DNA of 64,000 nucleotides from Paenibacillus oleatilyticus (GCF_018998565.1 NZ_JAHNZO010000003.1:283757-347756), one strand, 5' to 3'. Numbered from the stretch's first letter, positions 7,809-16,500 are shown. Notes: generated by a model not told the origin, from the letters alone. Made by a program: numbers and translations.

Positions 7809-10307
7809 TTGAGCAGGAAAACGGTACTTTCGATGCTTTTGATTTTTGTTATGTTGGCTGCCTGGCAGCCTTATGCCTGGAGCAGGGTTTACGCGCAGGA
7901 CGCCTCAACGTCGCCAAGAGAGAACATCGTCCTGGTTTCGGCTCCCGAGGCGAAAGAGAACGAACCGTACGTCCGGATGCTTCGGGCCTTGGGCCGGTCC
8001 GTCACGTTGACGGACCCCGGCTCCCTTGAACGGCTGGACTGGGCGAAGGTGAAGCTGCTCGTCCTGCCGGGACGCGCGGCAAGCGCATTAGATGGAAGCG
8101 CGGCGGAGCGAATCGCAGCGGAGGTGTCCAAAGGGATGCCGCTTTATACCGAGCAGCGCACTCTCCTGAGCGAAAAGCTGGGCTTGGCGTTTGACGGAAC
8201 GCAGGCCACGGTGTTGGGGCTTTCCGACCCCGGTCATCCGGAAGCCGACATTCGCTGGGACAACCCGCAACAGATAGCGGGTTTCGCTTCCCGCGAGCTG
8301 TCGGTTTTCGCCAAGGATGCGTCTTCCGGGACCGCTGTTGTTGCCGGAGGGAAGCGGGGCGAGGGGAAATTTCTGTACAGCGCCGTCGCTTTAGGTGAAG
8401 GCGGCAGCTACGGGTACGAACGGCTCCCTTATCTGCATGAATACCTGGCGCAATGGTTTGAATGGAAGCCGCAGGCGGAGCGTCCCCGGCTGTCCGTCTT
8501 TATGGACTGGGGCTATCATTATCAGGAAGACCCCTATGAGCTCGCGGATCGGCTCAAGAGCTACGGCGTGAGCGAAGTGCATTTAAGCACATGGTACGAA
8601 TTGGAGCAGATCACTTCCTTTTATAAGCCGTTCATTGAAGCGGCCCACAGCAACGGGATATCCGTATATGCCTGGATCGAGCTGCCGATGGTCAGCCAAG
8701 CGTTCTGGGAGGCGCATCCCGAGTGGAGGCAGAAGACGGCGCAGGGGGAAGACGCGCATCTCGACTGGCGGTATTTGATGGCGCTGGAAGATCCGGCTTG
8801 CATGGAAGCGGTCAAGGCCGAGCTGCGGAAGCGATTGGCGGCGTTCGCATGGGACGGAGCGAATCTGGCGGAGCTTTATTTCGAATCGCCGGCGTCGGGT
8901 CCGGAAGACCCGTCGAAGTTTACTCCGATGAGCGGGGCTTTTCGCCAAAGCTTTCAGGTGAAGCACGGCTACGATCCGCTTGAGGCGTTCGATGCCGGCG
9001 GCAGCCGTTACTTCAAGACGAATGCGGAAACCCTGAAGCAGTTGACCGATTTCCGGGCGCAAACGGTGCTCGATCTGAACCGGGAGCTGATGCAATACCT
9101 GAAATCGTTGTCCGGCGAGCTTTCTTTGGACTTGTGGATGACGCAGATCGACAGCTTGCATGAGAGCCATATGCGGCAAAATATCGGCGTCGATTCGCAG
9201 CAGTTCATTCGGCTTCAGAACGAACAAGACTTTACGCTGCAAATTGAGGACCCGTACACGATGTGGGGGCTTGGCCCGGACCGCTACGAGAAGTTGGGGA
9301 AAGCCTACCGGGCACAGCAGCGCGAGGGCGAAAAGCTGGCCATCGACATCAACATCGTAGAACGCAGCGCCGGGCTCCCGACGAAAAAGCAGACGGGCCT
9401 GGAGTTTCTGATGTTGGTTTCCGAGGCGGCCAAGCAAGCGGATACGGTCACGGTCTATGCGGTCAATACCGTGAACCCTCAGGATTGGAGCCTTGCCTCG
9501 CAAGCGCTGGCAGGCACCACTTCGATCGTGAAGCGGGGGGAGCAAGCATGGGAAACCGCTAACGATCGAACCGTCCGCTATGCGATGAACACGCAGGGCA
9601 AGCGTTTTTCGCTGGACGGCAAGCCGTGGCCTTTCGTGGACCGAAGCGGCATTTGGGTGCCCGGAGGAAGGCACCGGATCGAGGCGGCGGACGATACGCA
9701 GCGGCAGGCTGCAAGCTTAAGCATCACGGATTTGAACGCAGAGATCGTCGACGGCTCGGTCACGGAGCAGGGCGTCGCCTTCTCGTATGAGGCGAGCGGC
9801 CCGGCGTACATACGCGTCAGCGAATGGCCGGGAGCCGTGATCGTCGATGGGCAAGCCGTGACGGCTCCCGTATTTTACAAAGACGGGCAGTATGTCGTGA
9901 AGCTTCCCAAAGGGAAGCATACGGTACAATTGAGCCCGTCCTCCGGAGGCCAAACGGTTCGTCTGGCGATGAACCGGACGATTGTCCCATTTACGGAGCC
10001 GCCCGCGGTTGTTGACGGAACGTCCTTGTTTCCGCTGGCCGACCTGCTGCAGGCGATGGGGGCGAAATACGAATGGAGTCCCCGGGAGGAGACCGTCGCG
10101 GCGGAGCGCGATGGCTACGTGCTGTGGCTGCAATTGAACAATCCGCTGGCCAGAGCGAACGGCGAGGATGTCCGGCTGGAAGTGCCGGCCACCCTGCGGA
10201 ATGAGAAGACGATGGTGCCTTTGCGCTTCGTCAGCGAGGCGCTTCATTATGAAGTGAAGTGGAATGAACCTAAGCAAGTGATCGAAGTAAGGCCCAAAAA
10301 AGATTGA
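7809..10307 (+). CDS. Secreted TIM-barrel glycosidase-like protein with C-terminal copper-amine-oxidase-N domain
   Basis: About 832 aa, with signal peptide (about 8-30). Domains in order: a gatase-like region (about 40-210; LLVLPGRAASAL), a TIM-barrel resembling bacterial GHL10/PgaB-type hydrolases (about 225-560; SVFMDWGYHYQEDPYELADR, AELYFESP), a beta-rich region, and a C-terminal copper-amine-oxidase-N-type module (LFPLADLLQAMGAKYEWS, MVPLRFVSEAL). Start TTG 7809 is preferred because GGGGTGG lies just upstream; GTG 7800 is possible. It follows ydaN by 72 nt in the same direction and is not part of the five-gene Bacillus operon. Inferred role: trimming or releasing the polymer. Catalytic residues could not be assigned. 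Confidence 0.6.
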   Translation: MSRKTVLSMLLIFVMLAAWQPYAWSRVYAQDASTSPRENIVLVSAPEAKENEPYVRMLRALGRSVTLTDPGSLERLDWAKVKLLVLPGRAASALDGSAAERIAAEVSKGMPLYTEQRTLLSEKLGLAFDGTQATVLGLSDPGHPEADIRWDNPQQIAGFASRELSVFAKDASSGTAVVAGGKRGEGKFLYSAVALGEGGSYGYERLPYLHEYLAQWFEWKPQAERPRLSVFMDWGYHYQEDPYELADRLKSYGVSEVHLSTWYELEQITSFYKPFIEAAHSNGISVYAWIELPMVSQAFWEAHPEWRQKTAQGEDAHLDWRYLMALEDPACMEAVKAELRKRLAAFAWDGANLAELYFESPASGPEDPSKFTPMSGAFRQSFQVKHGYDPLEAFDAGGSRYFKTNAETLKQLTDFRAQTVLDLNRELMQYLKSLSGELSLDLWMTQIDSLHESHMRQNIGVDSQQFIRLQNEQDFTLQIEDPYTMWGLGPDRYEKLGKAYRAQQREGEKLAIDINIVERSAGLPTKKQTGLEFLMLVSEAAKQADTVTVYAVNTVNPQDWSLASQALAGTTSIVKRGEQAWETANDRTVRYAMNTQGKRFSLDGKPWPFVDRSGIWVPGGRHRIEAADDTQRQAASLSITDLNAEIVDGSVTEQGVAFSYEASGPAYIRVSEWPGAVIVDGQAVTAPVFYKDGQYVVKLPKGKHTVQLSPSSGGQTVRLAMNRTIVPFTEPPAVVDGTSLFPLADLLQAMGAKYEWSPREETVAAERDGYVLWLQLNNPLARANGEDVRLEVPATLRNEKTMVPLRFVSEALHYEVKWNEPKQVIEVRPKKD

Positions 10308-10310
10308 ACG

Positions 10311-10359
10311 AAAAATAGACCGATCCGTCCGGTGGGATGGCGGTCTATTTTTGTTTTTT
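10311..10359 (+). terminator. Strong bidirectional terminator between the exopolysaccharide operon and doxX
   Basis: Arms AAAAATAGACCG (10311-10322) and CGGTCTATTTTT (10341-10352) with a T-run to 10359. The A-run on the left gives a T-run on the other strand, so it also ends the minus-strand DoxX gene. Confidence 0.9.
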
Positions 10360-10365
10360 AGGGGT

Positions 10366-10713
10366 TCAATATGTAGCAGCGATCATGACAACGGACAGCG
10401 CAAGCATCAAAGCGGCATTGACGGCCATCACCGGCCGGTGCTTTGCCCGGAACAAATGCGCATGAATCGCCCCCAGCATCAAGGCGACGAAGAACAAGCC
10501 GACGTACGGCAGCAGCGCGGGAAGCCGGAACCCCGCAAGAAGCGCAGCGACGCCCGCAAGCTCTCCCAACCCCGTAAGGGTCAGGAACCACATCGGGTAT
10601 CGGTATTCGTTCCAGTGCCGAACCATCGACGGCGTCCGCTTGAGCTTCATAAAGGAAGAAATCGAGAACATTGCGGCCAGTATCGTTTGAATGACGACAA
10701 CGAGCGTGGACAA
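10366..10713 (-). CDS. DoxX-like small membrane protein
   Basis: 115 aa with four predicted membrane helices spread along its length, matching the DoxX-like family (FSISSFMKL near the N-terminus, GLGELAGVAALLAGF in helix 2). Family members are linked to thiol/quinone redox stress, but the biochemical role is poorly defined. The start is TTG (10713-10711) with GGGCGG 7 nt ahead. A textbook sigma-A promoter and a double palindrome precede it, so it is probably repressed and induced as a single-gene unit. Confidence 0.8.
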   Translation of the reverse strand: MSTLVVVIQTILAAMFSISSFMKLKRTPSMVRHWNEYRYPMWFLTLTGLGELAGVAALLAGFRLPALLPYVGLFFVALMLGAIHAHLFRAKHRPVMAVNAALMLALSVVMIAATY

Positions 10714-10740
10714 GTCGCAACCGCCCTTTCGTGAATTATA

Positions 10741-10797
10741 TTACTTATTAGTAATGTTACTATAAAGTAATATAATTCTGCAGCGGACTTTTGTCAA
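10741..10797 (-). promoter_or_regulatory. Sigma-A promoter with two tandem TTACT-N4-AGTAA operators for doxX
   Basis: Minus strand: -35 TTGACA (10797-10792), 17-bp spacer, -10 TATATT (10774-10769). Two identical-arm palindromes, TTACT-TATT-AGTAA (10741-10754) and TTACT-ATAA-AGTAA (10757-10770), separated by 2 bp, cover the -10 and start site. The arms resemble operators of MarR/HxlR(DUF24)-type redox repressors such as YodB, which often control DoxX genes. No such regulator gene is adjacent. Confidence 0.8.
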
Positions 10798-10800
10798 CGC

Positions 10801-10826
10801 AAAAAAAGCGGGCCGAAGCCCGCTTT
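10801..10826 (-). terminator. Terminator of the LysM/GH75 operon
   Basis: 9-bp arms AAAGCGGGC (10805-10813) and GCCCGCTTT (10818-10826) around a CGAA loop. Read on the minus strand it is followed by seven T (10807-10801), about 70 nt after the stop of the upstream minus-strand gene. Confidence 0.85.
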
Positions 10827-10895
10827 CGAAGCTCCCTGCTATGAAGATATCCGCTCTCGTTTCTTGATAAAGCAATTGTTCTATTTTGAAGAATA

Positions 10896-12218
10896 CTAAC
10901 GGGTGGTCTTAAAGCTAAGAGGGAATTTTTTAAACAATGCATAAACCTGGTTCATTCCGCCCCATTGTGCAAATAACTGCTGGGCCTGTTCCGCGATTTG
11001 TCGTGGAGTTTTCGGCGAGCATATATTTTCGCCGCTCTGCGCAAATACGATATATAAAATTCCGTCCTCGATCCCTCCTGATTTGGGGCTGGAAGGAATT
11101 CCGAGCATTGCGGCGAGAGCGATCGAACCGATACCGAGAGAATCGTCCGGTCCCGCGTCCCCCACGATGGCATAGCCGATTGTGTTATTCATCGTATTCA
11201 TCACCATACAAAAGTCCCCGATTTTAGCGCCCATCATATGGCGGGCCGGCAGTGCAATATAGGGGATCACGGTGGCATCCAGATACCTCGTCGGGTCGGA
11301 AACAGGCTTCGAGCAATCCGATAAAACGGTCTTGGAAATATAGTAGCCGGGCGCGGGATCATTGCTTCCTTGAACGAGAGGATTTCCGGAAGAATCGGTG
11401 ACAAGTCCCCACCAGTATCCCTCGGTTCCGGCTCTATTCAGAAAATCAAATGCCAATTCGCTATTCCGATGGAAGGCTTTGGCGGCGCCGGCGGCAGTTA
11501 CGGACATTTTACTCACAAAGAAAAAGGCGGTTCCTTTTTTTCCGGCTGCTTTCCATGTTTTAATATCGGCCTTCAAGCCGTTGTCATGAAAAGTCATATA
11601 CTCTATTTTATAGGGAGCAAGAACAGGAGGGGACGGATGATGGCTCAATGGAGCAGGGGGCTGTCTGGAACTCGGGGTTCCGGTCGGTATGATTAAAGTC
11701 TGTCCAGCTTTGATCTCTTCGCTGGCCAGTTTATTCATTTCCATAACAGCTTGTTTGGTGGTGTTGAATTGTTTGGCTATGGAGTCCAAGGTGTCTCCGA
11801 TATCCACCTTATAGGTTTGAGCAGGTCTCACGGGCGTGCCGCTCTGTAATTCCGGCTCCGGAAAGACTGCCGTCTCGTCCGTAAGGCTGTGATGCGGCGA
11901 GCCGGTCTGGCCAGAAAAAACGAAGCGAGTCTCAATCTGCAGTTTTTGTCCCGGAACAATGAAGTCGCTGTCCAACTTATTGAGCTGCATTATCGCATGT
12001 TTGGTGGTGTTGAATTGTCTGGCAATCGATTCCAATGTATCCCCTACCTTCACATAGTAGGTCAAGCTAAATCTGGAAGGCGACGGGATGAAGAGCCTTT
12101 GACCTATATATAGAACGCCATTGGATATCGAATTTGCCCAAACCAGTGTCTGTATTGGAACACCAAATTGCTGAGAAATCCGGGATAAGCAGTCTCCCGG
12201 TTGTACAATATACCACAT
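10896..12218 (-). CDS. Triple-LysM protein with GH75 chitosanase-like domain
   Basis: 440 aa. Three LysM modules: residues 2-47 (YIVQPGDCLSRIS), about 53-98 (YYVKVGDTLESIA) and about 133-178 (YKVDIGDTLDSIA). After a Pro-rich linker comes a domain resembling fungal/bacterial GH75 chitosanase (about 205-425), with GDFCMVMN and the conserved YAIVGDAGP-type stretch. There is no signal peptide: the protein begins directly with LysM, as in Bacillus spore proteins of the YaaH/SafA type. This suggests a mother-cell or spore-coat location rather than secretion (inference). Start has GGAGGGAGGA ahead. It lies 27 nt after a paralogous gene, likely in one transcript. Confidence 0.75.
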   Translation of the reverse strand: MWYIVQPGDCLSRISQQFGVPIQTLVWANSISNGVLYIGQRLFIPSPSRFSLTYYVKVGDTLESIARQFNTTKHAIMQLNKLDSDFIVPGQKLQIETRFVFSGQTGSPHHSLTDETAVFPEPELQSGTPVRPAQTYKVDIGDTLDSIAKQFNTTKQAVMEMNKLASEEIKAGQTLIIPTGTPSSRQPPAPLSHHPSPPVLAPYKIEYMTFHDNGLKADIKTWKAAGKKGTAFFFVSKMSVTAAGAAKAFHRNSELAFDFLNRAGTEGYWWGLVTDSSGNPLVQGSNDPAPGYYISKTVLSDCSKPVSDPTRYLDATVIPYIALPARHMMGAKIGDFCMVMNTMNNTIGYAIVGDAGPDDSLGIGSIALAAMLGIPSSPKSGGIEDGILYIVFAQSGENICSPKTPRQIAEQAQQLFAQWGGMNQVYALFKKFPLSFKTTR

Positions 12219-12245
12219 GATCCTCCCTCCTTGGGCGAACAGACA

Positions 12246-13115
12246 TTAGATCGTAATATTATAGTGCTCATCGAGCACGAACTTAGCCTGAGGCCACCCT
12301 CCCCATTTTCTAAAAAAACGATGTGCATCCCGGTTTATTTCCGGCACACTCTTAATCGTTCTAACGCCGTTAGCTGAATTGGGAAATATAATATACAGAA
12401 TTCCGAAAGGCTCAAAGGCTCTTAACGGGTTTGGCGTGATATCCTTAATGTTGAGACGCTTACCGAGATCAACCGAGCCTTCGCCTATTTTACCTGAGAA
12501 CGACGTGTTCCCCGCAAGCACGACGGTATCTTGTTTAGGGCCCCAATCTGCACAGATTGCGTATGCCGCTTCTTTTGTTCTCGTATTGATAACCACTCCA
12601 TAATCCCCTAGACTTACCCAATTTGTATTATGAGGGATGACATAGAAGGGGACGGTTTCACTCCTGAAACAGTTTCCGCATGGGCTGACGGAATGGTCGC
12701 AAATCGAAAAGCATCCCGTTGCTTCTACGGCCATTTTGCTCATAAAGAAATAAGCGGCTCTTGCGTTGTATATGGGAATGTCTTTCCTGATATCTCTCGC
12801 TTTGAAGACGGAAATTTGATGGCCTTTTTTAACTTCCGGGAAATCAGGCCACGTACCGGGTATGGGTTGCGTATCTTGGGGACGAGGCACTTCTTCGCTC
12901 CGCCAATCGTTTTCCTCCGCTTCCCTCCATGGTGCTGCCTCGCCTTTCTCCGAATAATGTCGTTCGCTCGCGGGAGTGGCAGGGATGATCAACGACTGAC
13001 CCGGGGAAATTACGGGAACGGACATTCCGTTAACGGCCATCAGCCGCTCTGGTTTGACTTGGAAGCCATGGCAGATATATTGAAGCGAATCCCCCGGCTT
13101 AACCGTGTAAATCAT
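12246..13115 (-). CDS. LysM protein with GH75 chitosanase-like domain (shorter paralogue)
   Basis: 289 aa. One N-terminal LysM (residues 2-45, YTVKPGDSLQYICHGF) without a signal peptide, a variable linker, and a GH75-like domain (about 95-285) with GDYGVVINTRTKEAAYAICADWGP and GEGSVDLGKRL, aligning with the next gene. Both also share FFMSKM/FFVSKM and the RKWGGW/AQWGGM C-terminal motif, so they arose by duplication with gain or loss of LysM modules. Start ATG 13115 is fixed by GGAGGTG 8 nt ahead; the upstream ATG has none. Substrate (chitosan or de-acetylated wall glycan) is unproven. Confidence 0.7.
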   Translation of the reverse strand: MIYTVKPGDSLQYICHGFQVKPERLMAVNGMSVPVISPGQSLIIPATPASERHYSEKGEAAPWREAEENDWRSEEVPRPQDTQPIPGTWPDFPEVKKGHQISVFKARDIRKDIPIYNARAAYFFMSKMAVEATGCFSICDHSVSPCGNCFRSETVPFYVIPHNTNWVSLGDYGVVINTRTKEAAYAICADWGPKQDTVVLAGNTSFSGKIGEGSVDLGKRLNIKDITPNPLRAFEPFGILYIIFPNSANGVRTIKSVPEINRDAHRFFRKWGGWPQAKFVLDEHYNITI

Positions 13116-13154
13116 AGCTCCATCACCTCCACACATATATAATTCATTTGATTT

Positions 13155-13163
13155 TAAAGTATG
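13155..13163 (-). promoter_or_regulatory. Possible sporulation (sigma-E/K type) -10 element for the LysM/GH75 pair
   Basis: The minus strand carries CATACTTTA about 40 nt ahead of the start codon, compatible with the CATANNNTA / CATACANT -10 of mother-cell sigma factors. A convincing -35 was not found, so this is suggestive only. Confidence 0.3.
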
Positions 13164-13198
13164 CATTTTATACGGAAATAAGCGTAATTGTTTAAACG

Positions 13199-13248
13199 AA
13201 AAAAAGACCGCTCTCCACTGGGCAAACAGAGGAGAACGATCTTTTTTT
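13199..13248. terminator. Long bidirectional terminator hairpin
   Basis: 18-nt arms (13199-13216 and 13231-13248) that pair throughout with two G.T pairs, flanked by A7 and T7. It ends the minus-strand GNAT/murQ transcript and would work in both directions. Confidence 0.85.
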
Positions 13249-13286
13249 GGATCTGATCCGGCTGGGAATTTAAGAAGGAAGCCCGC

Positions 13287-14429
13287 TCACACATAATTCA
13301 ATCCGGCCGTAAAAGGAAACGGCACCGGGAACAGCTCTTTCAGCCCGATGCGAAGCGCGGCGTGCTCCGCCATGCCTTCGTCTCCGCCGAAGACGAGCGA
13401 GATGAACGCCTGCGGGTCCAGTTCGGCCGACAAGCCGTCGTATTCGAGCTTGACCCGGCCGTCGCCCGCGGATTGCACGCGAAGCGCTTCATGGCGGCCC
13501 GGAGCCGCTTCCGCCCAGTACGGCCGGAGCTGCTCGATCAAGCGCTCGGGCCGTACTACGTAGACCGTGCCTTGATTCGGCTCCTCTTGATACGGCACCG
13601 GTTCGAGCGCCTCCAGCCAATCGCTTTCGTGCACGGAAACCGGAAGCTGGATCTGCTCCAGCTCCAGCCGCTTGAGTGCATGCGCGGCCAGCAGCGCCAC
13701 GGCCGGGCCGTCCCCGGCGGCTTCGATCAGGAACGGAACCCGCTTCGGGACGAGCGGCGGGTTCGGCACGGCGGCCACAAGAAACGCCGCAGGTTTGCCG
13801 TTCCGCTCGGCGACGAGCACTCGATGCTTCATCTTAATGCAGCTGACGAGCGCCTCGTTATGAACCAGATTCGCCAGGTCGGTGACGCTGTGCTCGAAGC
13901 GGGCCAATCTTGCGCCCGCCAGCTCCCGCAGATACAGCCAATCGGTCGGCTCCAGATCGCGCACCCGCACGCCTTCGGAAGCGTGCCGGCTTTGCAGTGC
14001 CTGCGCGGCAGCCGCATCCACCGTATACCTCCGGACAACGCCGAACGGCAGACAATGGACCCGGGTATACAAGGAACGGCCGCCCGAAATGAGCAGCAGG
14101 GACGCTCCCGCCTTGTCGATATGTTCAAAAATACGCTGTAAAATCAGGCTGGCGTAGCCTTTGCCCCGGGCCGCCGGATCGGTGCCGACGGAGCCGAGCT
14201 GATACGTGCCGAGCGCTGCCTTGCCGATGCGGATCGTGACCGGCACGAGTCCCATGAACGAGACCAGCTTGCCGTCCTCGAACGCTCCGTAAGACTGGCC
14301 CAAGGCCGTTGAAAACACGTCGGGAAACGCAGGTTGCATCGAAATTTGCTGCGCATCGCGAAAAATCGAGTCCGAAAGCTTAACCGCTTCGGCCATCTCA
14401 TCCTGCCGGACGAGCCGTATGTCTGCCAC
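13287..14429 (-). CDS. Eis-like GNAT N-acetyltransferase
   Basis: 380 aa. An N-terminal GNAT domain with LGSVGTDPAARGKGYASLIL (acetyl-CoA-binding loop, about 75-98), a second GNAT-like half, and a C-terminal region resembling the sterol-carrier-like domain of Eis proteins (VKLEYDGLSAELD). The GTG start has GGAGGAG ahead. It lies 33 nt after murQ and probably shares its transcript. The substrate is unknown; a role in amino-sugar or muropeptide metabolism is only guilt by association. Confidence 0.7.
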   Translation of the reverse strand: MADIRLVRQDEMAEAVKLSDSIFRDAQQISMQPAFPDVFSTALGQSYGAFEDGKLVSFMGLVPVTIRIGKAALGTYQLGSVGTDPAARGKGYASLILQRIFEHIDKAGASLLLISGGRSLYTRVHCLPFGVVRRYTVDAAAAQALQSRHASEGVRVRDLEPTDWLYLRELAGARLARFEHSVTDLANLVHNEALVSCIKMKHRVLVAERNGKPAAFLVAAVPNPPLVPKRVPFLIEAAGDGPAVALLAAHALKRLELEQIQLPVSVHESDWLEALEPVPYQEEPNQGTVYVVRPERLIEQLRPYWAEAAPGRHEALRVQSAGDGRVKLEYDGLSAELDPQAFISLVFGGDEGMAEHAALRIGLKELFPVPFPFTAGLNYV

Positions 14430-14462
14430 CGTAAATTCTCCTCCTTGTTTCTCGATCCCGTG

Positions 14463-15374
14463 TTAATTGCCGTTTGCCAGCGCCACCGCCTGGCGGACAA
14501 AACCGCCCGAGCGCTCCAGCAGCTCGCGCGCGCCGTCCCGGTCCGTCTTCGCCAAAATCATGATGATCGCGGTTTTGACATGTCTTCCGGACTCGTTATA
14601 CGCTTCGCTGATCACATCCTCCGGCGCGCCGGTCGCCATGCCGATAATCCGTTTGGCACGGTAGACGAGCTTCTCGTTGGAAGGCAGAACGTCGACCATG
14701 AGATTTTCGTACACTTTGCCGATACGGATCATGGAGGCGGTCGTCAGCATGTTCAGGATCAGCTTCTGTGCGGTGCCCGATTTCATCCGGGTCGAGCCGA
14801 GCACGACCTCCGGGCCTGCGACGGCTTCCAGCATCAGATCGGCGATGCCGGCCATCGGGGTGTGCTGGTTATTGCATAGACCGATCACGGTCGCTTGCTT
14901 TTCCTTCGCGCGCTTCATGGCGCCAAGCACATACGGGGTGCGGCCGCTGGCGGCGATGCCGACGACCACGTCGCGATCCGTCACGCCATGCTCGTCGATA
15001 TCCTTGGCGCCAAGCTCCTCGCTGTCTTCCGCGCCCTCGACCGGGTCTTTCACCGCTTGAAAGCCTCCTGCAATGATGCCCTGCACCATGGACGGGTCCG
15101 TTCCGTAGGTCGGAGGACATTCGGACGCATCGAGAATGCCGAGCCGTCCGCTGGTGCCGGCGCCGATGTAGAACAGCCGGCCCTGCCGCTGAAAAGCGGC
15201 GACGATCCGGTCGACGGCATGCGCGACTTGCGGCAGGATGCGGCCGACCGCCTCGGTGACCAGACGGTCCTCCGCGTGGATGAGCCGGACGATTTCCTCG
15301 GAACTGAGCCGGTCGATCTGCGTCGTATTTGGATTGCGCTGTTCGGTAGTTAATTCGTTCAGCAGGTTATACAT
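14463..15374 (-). CDS. murQ: N-acetylmuramic acid 6-phosphate etherase
   Basis: 303 aa, full family length. It converts MurNAc-6-phosphate to GlcNAc-6-phosphate and D-lactate in the cytoplasm. Family stretches: NELTTEQRNPNT at the N-terminus, the SIS-domain phosphosugar site GAGTSGRLGILDASECPPT, GIAASGRTPYVLGA and SGTAQKLILNML. Start ATG 15374 follows AAAGGAGC. It sits 14 nt after the kinase gene and is divergent from murR and the uptake operon, matching the Bacillus murQ-murR arrangement in content. Confidence 0.95.
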   Translation of the reverse strand: MYNLLNELTTEQRNPNTTQIDRLSSEEIVRLIHAEDRLVTEAVGRILPQVAHAVDRIVAAFQRQGRLFYIGAGTSGRLGILDASECPPTYGTDPSMVQGIIAGGFQAVKDPVEGAEDSEELGAKDIDEHGVTDRDVVVGIAASGRTPYVLGAMKRAKEKQATVIGLCNNQHTPMAGIADLMLEAVAGPEVVLGSTRMKSGTAQKLILNMLTTASMIRIGKVYENLMVDVLPSNEKLVYRAKRIIGMATGAPEDVISEAYNESGRHVKTAIIMILAKTDRDGARELLERSGGFVRQAVALANGN

Positions 15375-15388
15375 AGGGATTGCTCCTT

Positions 15389-16330
15389 TTATCGCGTTCT
15401 TTGAAAGAGCTCGAAGCCGAGCAAGGCGGCGCCGTAAGCGGCGGGCTGCTCGGATGCCGGGTGCAGACGCAGCCCGGGAAACGTTTCGGAGATCGTCTGC
15501 CGGAACGTATCGGCGAACAAAGGAGAATGCTTGAACACCGAGCCCGTCGTCACAAGGTCCGAACCCGGGAACCAGGCGTCCTTGCGGACCAAGGCTGCCA
15601 CGGCGACGGCAAGCTCCGCAGCTGCGCCTTCGATAATGCGCACAGCAACGGCATCCCCTTGCTTGCTTGCGTTGATGCACAGCTCGGCAAAGGCGGCGAC
15701 GTCTTTTTTGCGAATGTCCGGTCCGTAGATGTACGTTTTCAGTTCGGTAATCGAGTCAAAGCCATACGTGTGCCGGATCATATCCGTTAAGGCTGTTGCC
15801 GGGCTGATGCCGTCATGACTGCGCATCACGGCTTGCAGCGCGTGAAGACCGATTTGGTAACCGCTTCCTTCATCGCCGAGCAGATGCCCCCAACCGCCGA
15901 CTCGGTAGCGCCGGCCTTCCGGCGTGCAGCCGAAGACGATCGAGCCAGTGCCGGAGACGACGGCGATGCCGTACTCGCGGCGCAGCGAAGCCATCAGGAC
16001 GATTTCCGCATCGTTGCGCACGAACACCTCGAATGAAGCGCCGACTCGGGTCTGATAAGCCCGGAGAACGGCTTCGACGGCTTGCTTTTCCTCCGGCGTA
16101 TCGGTCCCGGCCATGCCGATGCAGACGGCCAGACAGCGTCCGCTGGCACAGGCTTCATGCTGAAGCACTTCGTCCAGCACGGCTTCCAGATGACGGGAGG
16201 CCTGCTCGAAGCCGATCGCCTTCGAATTCGTCGATTCGCCCGTACAGCCGAAGAGCCGGTTGCCCGAAGTGTCGATGACGAGCGCTTCCGTCTTGGTACC
16301 GCCGCCGTCGATTCCAACGATATAGTCCAT
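15389..16330 (-). CDS. murK: BadF/BcrA-type ATPase, MurNAc/GlcNAc kinase
   Basis: 313 aa of the BadF/BadG/BcrA/BcrD sugar-kinase family (ASKHA fold): phosphate loop GIDGGGTKTEALV at residues 5-17, VSGTGSIVFG (adenosine loop region) and GGWGHLLGDEGSGY, the typical GlcNAc-kinase signature. Clostridial MurK of this family phosphorylates MurNAc and GlcNAc, which fits the adjacent murQ and the absence of a PTS. The substrate assignment is inferred from context. Start ATG 16330 has GGGTGAT ahead. First gene of the minus-strand transcript. Confidence 0.8.
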   Translation of the reverse strand: MDYIVGIDGGGTKTEALVIDTSGNRLFGCTGESTNSKAIGFEQASRHLEAVLDEVLQHEACASGRCLAVCIGMAGTDTPEEKQAVEAVLRAYQTRVGASFEVFVRNDAEIVLMASLRREYGIAVVSGTGSIVFGCTPEGRRYRVGGWGHLLGDEGSGYQIGLHALQAVMRSHDGISPATALTDMIRHTYGFDSITELKTYIYGPDIRKKDVAAFAELCINASKQGDAVAVRIIEGAAAELAVAVAALVRKDAWFPGSDLVTTGSVFKHSPLFADTFRQTISETFPGLRLHPASEQPAAYGAALLGFELFQRTR

Positions 16331-16356
16331 CTTTATCACCCTCTTTGCATAATTCG

Positions 16357-16386
16357 AGTATAAGACAACGAGGCTTGGTTTGTAAA
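16357..16386 (-). promoter_or_regulatory. Promoter of the murK-murQ-GNAT transcript
   Basis: Minus strand -35 TTTACA (16386-16381), 18-bp spacer, -10 TATACT (16362-16357), 27 bp before the start codon. Confidence 0.6.
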
Positions 16387-16413
16387 ACAAAATTTCACGT
16401 TATAAAAATAATA

Positions 16414-16442
16414 TTGATTTAAAATTTCAAATACGCTATAAT
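16414..16442 (+). promoter_or_regulatory. Promoter of the murR/ABC/namZ/nagZ/anmK operon
   Basis: -35 TTGATT (16414-16419), 17-bp spacer, -10 TATAAT (16437-16442). Confidence 0.75.
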
Positions 16443-16453
16443 GAGTTTGATCG

Positions 16454-16468
16454 TTGGAAACGGTATCA
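16454..16468 (+). promoter_or_regulatory. CcpA cre site
   Basis: TTGGAAACGGTATCA fits the WTGNAANCGNWNNCW consensus at every position. It begins 12 bp after the -10, where bound CcpA would block initiation or early elongation, giving glucose repression of the operon. Confidence 0.7.
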
Positions 16469-16500
16469 ATAACATGAATATGTTTTAATTAATTACTTTG

